The translations under genes were made by a program, and so were the position numbers. Of a DNA stretch of 64,000 nt, positions 29,241 to 37,499 are shown piece by piece (position 1 is the first letter of the stretch; each line of letters begins with the position of its first letter). The stretch comes from Johnsonella sp. (GTDB lineage Bacteria; Bacillota; Clostridia; Lachnospirales; Lachnospiraceae), in assembly GCA_030529445.1 (NCBI GenBank), contig JAUMWW010000012.1, positions 1 through 64,000 of the forward strand, read 5' to 3'. A model generated the notes under the pieces. The model was given only the letters and a program-made list of their open reading frames with translations. It ran no database searches and was not told where the DNA came from.

Positions 29241-31982
29241 ATGATGAAAATAATAAATATAGGGATACTTGCGCATGTGGATGCGGGAAAGACCAGCTTA
29301 TCGGAGGCTTTATTATATACGGCGGGGAGCATAAGAAAGTTCGGGAGAGTGGATCATAAAAACAGCTTTTTCGATACCTTTGCGATGGAAAGGGAGAGAG
29401 GAATTACGATTTTTTCAAAACAGGCAAAAATTCTCCTGCCGAAGGTACAGATCAATCTCTTAGATACTCCCGGTCATGTCGATTTTTCGGCGGAGATGGA
29501 GAGGGTGCTTTCCGTGCTGGATTATGCAATTCTTGTGATCAGTGCGGTAGAGGGCGTGCAAAGTCATACCCGCACGGTATGGAAGCTTTTAAAAGAATAC
29601 GGCATTCCCTGCTTTCTCTTTGTCAATAAGATGGATTACGATCACGCACAGCGCGAGGCGGTTTATCAGGAGATCAAAGAAAAGCTGGATGAAAAAATCA
29701 TCGATTTTTCTTCTCCGGAGGAAGGATCGGAGGGGGAGAACCTCGCTTTTGCGATCTCGCAGGAAAATCAGGGAGAAGAATTGCTCAGAGGGAGTTTGCG
29801 GTTTTTGGAAGAACTCTCTTATTGTGATGAGAAAATCATGGAGGAGTATATCGAATGCGCTGCGGTTAAGAAAAGCAGCCTCATCCAAGCGATTGCCGGA
29901 CAGAAGATCGTTCCCTGTATTTTCGGTTCGGCGCTCAGGCTTTGGGGAGTGGAGGAGCTGATCTCTTTGCTCTGTGAATATACGAAAATGCCGGATTATC
30001 CGGAGGAGTTCGGAGCAATCGTTTATAAGGTCAGCCATGACGAAGCGGGAAAGCGCCTCTCTCATATGAAGATTACCGGGGGAAGGCTGTACAGCAAGAT
30101 GCCGGTTAATGAGGAAAAGATCAATGAGATCAGAGTGTATAACGGAGAAAAATACGAAACCTGCAACGAGCTCGAGGCGGGAAATATCTGTGCGGTAAGC
30201 GGCTTAAGTCTTTGTGCTTCGGGGGTGCTCGGGGCGCAGCAGGAACTCAGAAGCAAGCTGATCGAGCCGGTTTTAAGCTATGAGATTTTGATCCCGAAGG
30301 AAGCAAATCTGCAGCAGTTCCATCAGAAAATGCGGGAGATTGCCGATGAAGCACCCGAACTCGGGCTTTTTTGCGAAACGGCGGCTTCGGTATTTAAGAT
30401 CAGGCTCTTCGGTTTAATTCAAACGGAAATCTTAAAAGATCTCATCAAGAAGAGAACGGGAATAGAAGTCGAATTTTCCGAGGGCAGCGTAGTATATAAG
30501 GAAAGCATAGAAAATACGGTCGAGGGAGTGGGGCATTATGAGCCGCTGAGACATTATGCGGAGGTTCATCTTTTGCTGGAGCCGGCAGAAAGAGGAAGCG
30601 GGCTCATCGTTCAGAACCTGATTTCGGAGGAGAGGCTTGCGCTGGGCTGGCAGAAAAATATTCTGTCTTATTTAAAGGAAAGAACGCATATCGGAGTGCT
30701 TGCAGGTTTTCCGCTTACGGATGTGAAAATCAGTCTGGTTTCGGGCAAGGCGGATAACAGGCATACGGACGGGGGAGATTTCAGAGAGGCGACAAGGCGT
30801 GCGCTTCGTCAGGGATTGATGCAGGCGAGCAATGTGCTGCTTGAGCCTTATTATGATTTCGTGCTCAGCCTGCCAAAAGACAACCTCGGCAGGGCGATGA
30901 GCGATCTTTTGCAGATGAATGCGAAATTCGAAGCGCCGAGCATCAAAAATGAAGAGGCTTTGCTGGAGGGCTATGCCCCCGCGGCAAAGATTCAAAATTA
31001 CAGAAAGGATATTGCGGCGTATAGCGGAGGATTGGGAGAGATCAGCTTCTCGCTCAGGGGATACGAGCCCTGCCATAATGCGGAGGAAATCATCGACGAG
31101 ATGGGATATGATCCGGACAGGGATGAAGAGAATCCTTCGGGCTCCGTATTTTGTGCAAAAGGAAGCGGATTTTATATTCCCTGGGATGAGGTCTTCTCAC
31201 ATATGCATCTGGAATCCTATCTGGAAGCAAGAGAGAAGGAGGAGGCGAAGAAGGAGGGGAGGGATGAGAATCTTCTTTCCTTTGCCCGCCCGGGAAGGGA
31301 ATCCCGGGAAGAATTCTCCTACCACCGGGACAAGAAAGATTCGGAGAGCCTGATGGAGATCTTCGAGAGAACCTACGGAAAGATCAAGCCGAGGATCGGC
31401 GAGGAGGCATATGCGCCCAGAAGAATAGAGGCGGCAGAGAAGCCTTATGTGTATAAGGAGGCGAAGCGTCTCAAGGAATATGTGCTGGTGGACGGATACA
31501 ATGTGATTTTTGCATGGGATGAGCTCAAGGAGCTGGCGGAAATCAATATCGATTCCGCGCGGCAGAAGCTTGCGGATATTCTCTGTAATTACCGGGGATA
31601 TATTCAATCCGATATCATTCTGGTCTTTGATGCTTATAAGGTCGAGGGGCATAGAACCGAAATATCGGAATACGGGGATATTTATATTGTTTATACGAAG
31701 CAGGCGGAGACTGCGGATCAGTATATAGAAAAGACGGTGCATGAAATCGGAAAGAAATACGATGTCCGCGTCATCACCTCGGATGCTACGGAGCAGGTGA
31801 TTATCCAGAGCAAGGGTTCGAGGCTGATGTCCTCAAGAGAGTTCAGAGAAGAAATTGAGAGGATAGACGAAGAGATTCGCAGGGAATATCTCTCTCAGCA
31901 GGAGAGTAAAAAAAGCTATATGTTTGACGGGCTCTCGGAGGAATTGAAAGAAAGACTCGAGCAAATGCGTCTGGGAAAATAA
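29241..31982 (+). CDS. Tet(M)-like ribosomal GTPase fused to a YacP/Rae1-like NYN nuclease domain
   Basis: The 913-residue protein has two recognisable parts. Residues 1 to about 650 are an EF-G/Tet(M)-type translational GTPase: G1 AHVDAGKTS (11-19), G2 in RERGIT (51-56), G3 DTPGHVDF (75-82) and G4 NKMD (129-132), followed by the domain II-V architecture of ribosomal protection proteins. After a charged linker, residues 747-885 match the NYN/PIN-like fold of B. subtilis YacP (Rae1), an endonuclease that cuts mRNA in the ribosomal A site. The YacP-type motifs are DGYNVI (Asp751), VFDAY (Asp797), ETADQYIE (Asp826) and TSDATEQ (Asp848), so all expected acidic residues are present. A short helical tail ends the protein. 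The parts suggest a factor that docks on the ribosome through its GTPase body and cleaves or inspects mRNA. Tetracycline resistance is an alternative and not shown. ATG at 29244 is an equal start. Confidence 0.87.
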   Translation: MMKIINIGILAHVDAGKTSLSEALLYTAGSIRKFGRVDHKNSFFDTFAMERERGITIFSKQAKILLPKVQINLLDTPGHVDFSAEMERVLSVLDYAILVISAVEGVQSHTRTVWKLLKEYGIPCFLFVNKMDYDHAQREAVYQEIKEKLDEKIIDFSSPEEGSEGENLAFAISQENQGEELLRGSLRFLEELSYCDEKIMEEYIECAAVKKSSLIQAIAGQKIVPCIFGSALRLWGVEELISLLCEYTKMPDYPEEFGAIVYKVSHDEAGKRLSHMKITGGRLYSKMPVNEEKINEIRVYNGEKYETCNELEAGNICAVSGLSLCASGVLGAQQELRSKLIEPVLSYEILIPKEANLQQFHQKMREIADEAPELGLFCETAASVFKIRLFGLIQTEILKDLIKKRTGIEVEFSEGSVVYKESIENTVEGVGHYEPLRHYAEVHLLLEPAERGSGLIVQNLISEERLALGWQKNILSYLKERTHIGVLAGFPLTDVKISLVSGKADNRHTDGGDFREATRRALRQGLMQASNVLLEPYYDFVLSLPKDNLGRAMSDLLQMNAKFEAPSIKNEEALLEGYAPAAKIQNYRKDIAAYSGGLGEISFSLRGYEPCHNAEEIIDEMGYDPDRDEENPSGSVFCAKGSGFYIPWDEVFSHMHLESYLEAREKEEAKKEGRDENLLSFARPGRESREEFSYHRDKKDSESLMEIFERTYGKIKPRIGEEAYAPRRIEAAEKPYVYKEAKRLKEYVLVDGYNVIFAWDELKELAEINIDSARQKLADILCNYRGYIQSDIILVFDAYKVEGHRTEISEYGDIYIVYTKQAETADQYIEKTVHEIGKKYDVRVITSDATEQVIIQSKGSRLMSSREFREEIERIDEEIRREYLSQQESKKSYMFDGLSEELKERLEQMRLGK

Positions 31983-31990
31983 AAGCACGC

Positions 31991-32019
31991 TTGTCAATAA
32001 AAACGATTTCAAGTATAAT
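31991..32019 (+). promoter_or_regulatory. Sigma-A promoter of the IdeS-like protease gene
   Basis: TTGTCA at 31991-31996 and TATAAT at 32014-32019 are separated by 17 bases, directly after the GTPase-NYN gene. Confidence 0.75.
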
Positions 32020-32133
32020 AAAATATTGTGAAACTTCGCCCGGCTTATTAAAAAAGCGGCAGATGGCTAAAACAAAGGATTGCCGCAGGGGGAAGAAATG
32101 TTAAGAGTAGATATATCAGACAAGGAGAAAGGA

Positions 32134-34287
32134 ATGAAGAAGAGATTTTTTATCAGAGGAGTATTGGTATGCGCTGCGGCTGCGGCGCTGATGCTGAGCA
32201 ATCCGGAAAGGGTAGCGGCAAGCGAGGGAGGCTGGAAGAATCAGGGCGGCTCATGGAAGTACTATAGTTCTGCGGATATGCCGAGCAGGGGATGGACGAA
32301 AATCGGACAGAACTGGTATTTTTTCTCTCAGCAGGACGGAAAGATGCAGACCGGATGGCTGAAGACGGCGGAAGGAAACTGGTATTTTTTAGATACGACA
32401 AAAAACGGAAATGAGGGAAAGATGCTCACCGGATGGCAGTGGATAGACGGATACTGCTATTATTTTGCGGAGATTCCCGGCAAAGAAGGCTTGATGCAGG
32501 CGGGAGAAAAAATCGAGGGGAAATACTCTCTCAATGCAAGCGGACAGTGGACGGATCAGGAGGGCAAGGCTTATCATACTCCGGGCAAGGGACTGAAGGA
32601 AAAAACCGACTCCGGCTCCGAAGAGAGCAAAAAAGCTTTGGCAAAAAAAGAAAAGAGAAGCTCTTTAGGCGGCGGCTCGGGCTCGGGCGGCTCCGGAGGG
32701 AGCGGTTCAAGAGGCTCCTCGGGAGGCGGCAGTTCAAGATCTTCTTCAGGGGGCGGCGCTTCGAGAAGCTCCTCGGGCGGCGGATCCGGCTCGGGCGGCA
32801 GTATTTCGGGAATCGCTCATAGCGGCATAAATTCCCGAAAAGAGCAGGAGATCTCCAAGGAGACGGAAAAAAGAGAAAAAGAATCGAAGGAAATCCTGCC
32901 GCAATACGAAGAGAATACGCAAAAGCCCGGTGTTTCAAAAGCCGGCTCGGAGATGAAAAAGGAAAATCCGGCAGAGCATAAAAAAGAGGCTGCACCGGAG
33001 AATAGAGCCGAAGAGCAAAAGGAAAACCTTCCCAAGGAAGAGCAAAGAGAAGAAGAAAAGGCTCCGGAAGAAGGACAAACTCCGAAAGAAGGAGGGGCTT
33101 TGGAAGAAGGAAAAACTCCCGAAGAAGGAAAGGCTCCCGAGGGAGAGATTCTGCCCGATCCGGAAGGCGATTCGGCAGGAAAGGATCAGGAGAACGGAAA
33201 CAAGGACGAGACGGGAACACCCGGAGAAGAGCCGAAAGATCCCGGAAAAGAGGAGGCTCCCATAGGAGGGGAAGATTCCGCAGAACCGAAAGATCCCGCA
33301 GAAGTGCAGAGAGAGAACGCGCAGAAGGTCTGGGACAGCCTCAGCACGGGAAGAAATACAAATCTCGCACAGTACGAGGATCCGGACAGCAAAGAAATCA
33401 AGACGATTTTATGGGCAGAAGGCATCACCCCCCCTCAGATGGGAGAGGGCGGAGATTTTGTCAAGGAAGAGCATCAGGGATATGAGACCTATAAATGCGA
33501 ATATCAGCCGAATCAGGGCTGGTATGACGTCAATAAGAGCCTGGACGGAGAGATGGACAGATCGCTCTGCTTTGCGGCGGTATCCTCCAATATGCTGCAT
33601 TGGTGGCTGGAGCAGAATGCGGATGAGGTAGGACGCTTTATTCAAAAAGAGAAGAATACACAGGAACCGATCAAAGAAGGGGCTGAGGCGCTCAGGGATA
33701 TCCGCCATTTCGTGGACTCCTTTAAGAATCAGCAAAAGAGCCATCTCTTCGAGATGTATGTGCTCTATTACGGATCTTATAAGAACGGTTTTCTCTCCGA
33801 TCTTCTGATCGATCAGTTTATCAACGGATATAAGCCCAAAAACGGCGGGGGAACGAATACGGAGTGGTCCTTTACCTTCGATGAAAAAGGCGGCTTTTTC
33901 TATCCGGTATTTAAGGAGAAAAAGCTTACGGATCGCCCCAATGTCAGCGGATACGATGCCTTAAGCCGGCAGGTTAAAAACAGGCTTATGGCGGGAGAAA
34001 TCTTCGGTCTGGCTCATAGTCTGGCTTATAACAGCGAGCATATCGTAACCGTATGGGGAGCGGAATTTGATTCCAAAGGAAAACTCTCTGCGGTTTATGT
34101 AACGGATTCGGACGATCAGGGAGAGAACGGAGCGGGAATGAAGCGCCTTGATGTCAATAATGTCGGCGGTCAGGCGAAGCTGAGCACCTATAAGAGGGAT
34201 AAAAACGTCGGCTCCAAGGTTTCCTATATGCATAGCCTCTCTCTGGGAAAAGAGCAATGGGAGAATTATTTTGAAAGCGCGGAATAA
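32134..34287 (+). CDS. Secreted IdeS/Mac-family cysteine protease with cell-wall-binding repeats
   Basis: The 717-residue exported protein has a signal peptide (cleavage near VAA-S at residue 29) and three to four choline-binding-type repeats of aromatic-glycine pattern (about 31-145). A long Ser/Gly-rich then Glu/Pro-rich linker follows, and then a C-terminal catalytic domain from about residue 425. That domain matches streptococcal IdeS: NQGWYD, the catalytic Cys479 followed by SSNMLHWW (IdeS has GNMLHWW), DQFINGY, His636 before VWGAEFDSKGKL, and VTDSDD with Asp658 and Asp660. The His-to-Asp spacing of 22 equals that of IdeS (262 and 284), and a lysine lies 11 residues before the cysteine. 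IdeS cleaves the IgG hinge. Antibody cleavage here is inferred from homology; the precise substrate is unknown. Start 34 codons before the repeats follows AAGGAG; TTG at 32080 is rejected. Confidence 0.88.
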   Translation: MKKRFFIRGVLVCAAAAALMLSNPERVAASEGGWKNQGGSWKYYSSADMPSRGWTKIGQNWYFFSQQDGKMQTGWLKTAEGNWYFLDTTKNGNEGKMLTGWQWIDGYCYYFAEIPGKEGLMQAGEKIEGKYSLNASGQWTDQEGKAYHTPGKGLKEKTDSGSEESKKALAKKEKRSSLGGGSGSGGSGGSGSRGSSGGGSSRSSSGGGASRSSSGGGSGSGGSISGIAHSGINSRKEQEISKETEKREKESKEILPQYEENTQKPGVSKAGSEMKKENPAEHKKEAAPENRAEEQKENLPKEEQREEEKAPEEGQTPKEGGALEEGKTPEEGKAPEGEILPDPEGDSAGKDQENGNKDETGTPGEEPKDPGKEEAPIGGEDSAEPKDPAEVQRENAQKVWDSLSTGRNTNLAQYEDPDSKEIKTILWAEGITPPQMGEGGDFVKEEHQGYETYKCEYQPNQGWYDVNKSLDGEMDRSLCFAAVSSNMLHWWLEQNADEVGRFIQKEKNTQEPIKEGAEALRDIRHFVDSFKNQQKSHLFEMYVLYYGSYKNGFLSDLLIDQFINGYKPKNGGGTNTEWSFTFDEKGGFFYPVFKEKKLTDRPNVSGYDALSRQVKNRLMAGEIFGLAHSLAYNSEHIVTVWGAEFDSKGKLSAVYVTDSDDQGENGAGMKRLDVNNVGGQAKLSTYKRDKNVGSKVSYMHSLSLGKEQWENYFESAE

Positions 34288-34354
34288 ATATGCAGAAAAA
34301 TAGAAGCCTTTCATCAAAAAGATGAAAGAAATCTTCACTGCCCAAGGAGTGCAT

Positions 34355-35011
34355 ATGGCAAAGAGTAAATACTATGCGGTAAGAATGGGAAGAAGCCCGG
34401 GAATTTATAAAAGCTGGGAAGAGGCAAAAAAACAGGTCGAGAGATTTGCAGGCGCGCAGTATAAATCCTTTCCGAGCGAGGAAGAGGCGAGAGCCTATAT
34501 GGAGGCGGGAGGGCAGAAAAAAGAGGCTTCCGGTACCGAGGATTTTAATGCGAAGGTTGAAGCTGAGATCCGGGCATTGAGGGAGGATGAGCTGATTGCA
34601 TTTGTGGACGGGAGCTATACGGAGGAAGTCGAAGGAAGTCCGAGGTATAGCTTCGGCGCGGTGCTCATCGGCAGAGATTTTCGCAAGGAGCTTTCCGGGT
34701 CTTATACGAACTTTGACTATCTCGAGGCGAGGAATGTCGCCGGCGAGATAGAAGGGGTCAAACAGTCCGTATTATGGGCGATAGAACAGAGAAAAAAGAA
34801 ACTCCTGATTTATTACGACTATCAGGGAATCGAGAGCTGGGCAATCGGGGAGTGGAGAACAAATAAAAAGCTGACCAGAGAATATGCGGAATTTTTCAAA
34901 GAAAAATCAAAGCATATCTCGATCAGCTTTTGCCATGCCAAGGCGCATAGCGGAATCCTCTATAATGAAAGAGCGGACGAGTTGGCAAAAAATGCCCTCT
35001 ATTCCGGATAA
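34355..35011 (+). CDS. rnhA: Ribonuclease HI with N-terminal viroplasmin (hybrid-binding) domain
   Basis: The 218-residue protein degrades RNA in RNA-DNA hybrids. Residues 1-45 form the caulimovirus-viroplasmin/RNHhr fold that binds hybrids (YYAVRMGRSPGIYKSW, then YKSFPSEEEA). The catalytic domain starts near 85. The acidic residues are Asp in FVDGSYT, Glu in GEIEGVKQS, Asp in YYDYQGIE and Asp in ERADELAKNA, the standard D-E-D-D set. Start 34355 follows AAGGAG 5 bases upstream; the ATG at 34322 adds an unconserved extension. A short hairpin (34308-34328) separates it from the protease gene, but it lacks a T-run. Confidence 0.92.
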   Translation: MAKSKYYAVRMGRSPGIYKSWEEAKKQVERFAGAQYKSFPSEEEARAYMEAGGQKKEASGTEDFNAKVEAEIRALREDELIAFVDGSYTEEVEGSPRYSFGAVLIGRDFRKELSGSYTNFDYLEARNVAGEIEGVKQSVLWAIEQRKKKLLIYYDYQGIESWAIGEWRTNKKLTREYAEFFKEKSKHISISFCHAKAHSGILYNERADELAKNALYSG

Positions 35012-35047
35012 AACGATTTTCGATAAAGCACTTATTTCAGATAAAAC

Positions 35048-35127
35048 TGCGGGTGACAGGACTTGAACCTGCACGGTCTCCCACAAGAACCTAAATCTTG
35101 CGTGTCTGCCAATTCCACCACACCCGC
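35048..35127 (-). tRNA. tRNA-Leu (anticodon UAG)
   Basis: The minus strand folds as a class II tRNA: acceptor GCGGGTG pairs with CACCCGC, the anticodon stem CAAGA/TCTTG encloses loop TTTAGGT (anticodon TAG, reading CUN leucine codons), and GGTTCAAGTCC forms the T arm. The discriminator base is A and the CCA end is not encoded. The variable arm is present but short for leucine. Confidence 0.95.
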
Positions 35128-35187
35128 ATATTTCCCCACACCTGTTTTTTGCCGTGAGTTCGGCTTAAAGAGCGGGAAACAAGCCTT

Positions 35188-35216
35188 AGTTTATACCAGC
35201 TTTATATTTATGTCAA
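35188..35216 (-). promoter_or_regulatory. Promoter of tRNA-Leu
   Basis: On the minus strand TTGACA (35216-35211) is followed 17 bases later by TAAACT; TATAAA with spacing 15 overlaps it. The tRNA starts about 60 bases downstream. Confidence 0.55.
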
Positions 35217-35232
35217 TATCTGAAGTTTTATA

Positions 35233-35260
35233 TTGAATTATTTTTTTTTTCTGTTATAAT
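35233..35260 (+). promoter_or_regulatory. Sigma-A promoter of the liv operon
   Basis: TTGAAT at 35233-35238 and a perfect TATAAT at 35255-35260 are spaced by 16 bases, with a T-rich spacer. Confidence 0.78.
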
Positions 35261-35321
35261 ATTTCTTGTGTTTTAGTAAAAGACATTTGTATACCAACGG
35301 CGGACAGAAGGAGGAAAAAAG

Positions 35322-36500
35322 ATGAGTATTAAGAGAATTGCGGCAATGGCTTCAGCAGGTCTGCTTCTTGCTTCGGCAATAGCGGGATGTGCATCGGGTT
35401 CCGGAGGAAGCGCTTCCGGAGAAAAAGTCATAAAAATAGGTGTATTTGAGCCTCAGACCGGAGAAAACGGAGGAGGAGGCTTTCAGGAAGTTCTCGGCAT
35501 GAGATATGCGAACCGGCAGTATCCTACGGTAAAGATCGGAGAAGAGGAATATAAGATAGAGCTGGTAGAGGTGGATAATAAATCGGATAAGACGGAGGCG
35601 GTGAGTGCCGCGCAGAAACTGGTCAGCGAAAAGGTTTCTGTGGTGCTGGGAAGCTACGGATCGGGCGTATCCATCGCTGCGGGTCCGAATTTCGAAAATG
35701 CGAAAATACCCGCAATCGGCGCTTCTTGTACCAATCCTCAGGTAACGCTCGGCAATCAGTTCTATTTCAGGGTTTGCTATCTGGACCCCTTCCAGGGAAC
35801 GGTAATGGCAAACTATGCCTTCCAGAACGGAGCAAAAAAGGCGGCTGTGCTGACACAGCTTGGAGATGACTATTCTTCGGGACTTGGATCCTTTTTTGCA
35901 AACGCATTTAAAGAACTCGGCGGAGAGGTTGTTGCAGAGGAGCAGTTCCAGACCAATCAGACGGACTTCAAGGCGGTGCTGACCAATATCAAGGCTGCGG
36001 ACCCCGATTTTATCTTCGCTCCTTCTTCCATTACGACGGCTCCCCTGATCATTACCCAGGCAAGAGAGCTCGGCATCGATGCGGTGATCGGAGCGGGAGA
36101 TACATGGGAGAACGCCACCATCATAGAAAATGCCAAGGAAAAAGCCGAGGGAATCGTGCTTTCCACCTTCTTTGACGAGGCGGATCCGGCAAATGATGAG
36201 GCGGCAAAATTTATCGAAGGATTTAAGAAATACCTGGTAGAGAATAAGCAGGACGAGATCATTCCTGCGGTATCCGCACTCGGATATGATTCGTATTTAT
36301 GCGCAGTCAAGGCGATAGAAGCTGCGGGAAGCACGGATACGCAAAAGATCAGGGATGCTCTTGCAACATTGAGCGTAGACGGCGTGACCGGCAAGATTAC
36401 CTTTGATGAGAACGGAGATGCCAATAAGGATATGGCGTTTATCAAGACCGTCAAGGACGGAAAATTCGAATTCCTGACCACGACGACGATAAGCAAGTAA
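35322..36500 (+). CDS. livJ: Branched-chain amino acid-type ABC substrate-binding lipoprotein
   Basis: The 392-residue extracytoplasmic binding protein is lipid-anchored: a hydrophobic signal ends in the lipobox AIAGC with Cys23, followed by a Gly/Ser linker. The mature part is a type I periplasmic-binding fold of the LivJ family (KIGVFEPQTGENGGGG start, VVLGSYGSGVS and ALGYDSYLCAVKAIEAAG motifs). It delivers leucine, isoleucine, valine or related compounds to the LivHMGF transporter encoded just downstream. Substrate cannot be decided from sequence; some homologues carry urea or amides. The gene is first in a five-gene operon and separated from livH by a hairpin, as expected when more binding protein than permease is needed. 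Confidence 0.92.
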   Translation: MSIKRIAAMASAGLLLASAIAGCASGSGGSASGEKVIKIGVFEPQTGENGGGGFQEVLGMRYANRQYPTVKIGEEEYKIELVEVDNKSDKTEAVSAAQKLVSEKVSVVLGSYGSGVSIAAGPNFENAKIPAIGASCTNPQVTLGNQFYFRVCYLDPFQGTVMANYAFQNGAKKAAVLTQLGDDYSSGLGSFFANAFKELGGEVVAEEQFQTNQTDFKAVLTNIKAADPDFIFAPSSITTAPLIITQARELGIDAVIGAGDTWENATIIENAKEKAEGIVLSTFFDEADPANDEAAKFIEGFKKYLVENKQDEIIPAVSALGYDSYLCAVKAIEAAGSTDTQKIRDALATLSVDGVTGKITFDENGDANKDMAFIKTVKDGKFEFLTTTTISK

Positions 36501-36535
36501 TTTTACGGGATTTACAATTAAAGCTATTCGATACG

Positions 36536-36560
36536 AAGAGTCCGTGAAAACCGGACTCTT
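36536..36560 (+). terminator. Intercistronic hairpin between livJ and livH
   Basis: A perfect 9-base stem (AAGAGTCCG with CGGACTCTT, loop TGAAAAC) is not followed by a T-run. It probably acts as an mRNA-stabilising or partial attenuation structure favouring livJ. Confidence 0.6.
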
Positions 36561-36608
36561 TGCATAGATAGCATCATTGATTAAAACAGTTAGGAGGCGT
36601 TTTGCCTG

Positions 36609-37490
36609 ATGAATTTAACAACTTTTTTGCAGCAATGTCTCACGGGAATATCGCTCGGCGGGGCATATGCTCTGATTGCGATAGGATATACTCTGGTATA
36701 CGGCATCTTGAGGCTGATCAATTTCGCTCACGGAGATATCTTTATGATGGCGGGATATTTTATGATATTTGCCATGGCGAGTATGCCTTGGTTTCTGGCA
36801 GTTCCCTTGGTTCTGCTGCTCACGGTGCTGCTGGGAGTTTCCATAGAGAAGGCGGCATATAAGCCGCTGAGAAACGCTCCCCGAATGAGCATTATGATTT
36901 CTGCAATCGGTGTTTCCTATCTCTTGCAGAATCTGGCAACCTATCTTTTTACCGCACTTCCGAAAGGATATCCGGATATCCCGATCTTAAAGCGGATCAT
37001 CCGCTTCGGAGATCTGAGCGCTTCGCTGGTAACGATATTGACCCCTCTTCTCACCCTGGTGTTGGTTTACGGCTTGATTACGCTGATCAATAAATCCAAA
37101 ATGGGAATGGCGATGCGTGCGGTATCGAAGGATTATGAGACGGCGCAGCTAATGGGCATCAAGATCAATAATACGGTTTCCTTTACATTTGCGATCGGTT
37201 CCCTGCTTGCGGGAGTCGGCTCCATCCTCTATTTTACGGATCGTATGACGGTATTTCCTTTCTCCGGCTCTCTTCCGGGACTGAAATGCTTTGTTGCGGC
37301 GGTAATCGGAGGAATCGGAAGCATTCCGGGCGCGGTAATCGGAGGTTTTATTCTGGGACTCGGCGAGACCGCTCTCGTTGCGGCGGGATACTCGACTTTT
37401 TCGGATGCATTTACCTTTATATTGCTGATTATTATGCTCTTGGTTCGTCCGACAGGTTTATTCGGCGAAAAAGCGACGGATAAGGTATAG
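36609..37490 (+). CDS. livH: Branched-chain amino acid ABC transporter permease LivH
   Basis: The 293-residue membrane protein has about eight helices and the LivH-type sequence: LTGISLGGAYALIAIGYTLVYGILRLINFAHGD at the N-terminus and the cytoplasmic coupling segment MAMRAVSKDYETAQLMGI before the last third. It pairs with LivM to form the translocation pore. An AGGAGG site precedes the start. livM begins 9 bases after its stop. Confidence 0.93.
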   Translation: MNLTTFLQQCLTGISLGGAYALIAIGYTLVYGILRLINFAHGDIFMMAGYFMIFAMASMPWFLAVPLVLLLTVLLGVSIEKAAYKPLRNAPRMSIMISAIGVSYLLQNLATYLFTALPKGYPDIPILKRIIRFGDLSASLVTILTPLLTLVLVYGLITLINKSKMGMAMRAVSKDYETAQLMGIKINNTVSFTFAIGSLLAGVGSILYFTDRMTVFPFSGSLPGLKCFVAAVIGGIGSIPGAVIGGFILGLGETALVAAGYSTFSDAFTFILLIIMLLVRPTGLFGEKATDKV

Positions 37491-37499
37491 GGGGGATGT

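Noticed and set aside
29241..31982. Calling the gene a tetracycline-resistance determinant
   Set aside because: The GTPase part resembles Tet(M), but the fused nuclease domain and absence of any mobile element argue against an acquired resistance gene; resistance cannot be inferred.
32650..32810. Ser/Gly-rich low-complexity DNA in the IdeS-like gene as a repeat array or CRISPR-like element
   Set aside because: It is in frame, encodes a flexible linker, and has no regular repeat-spacer structure.
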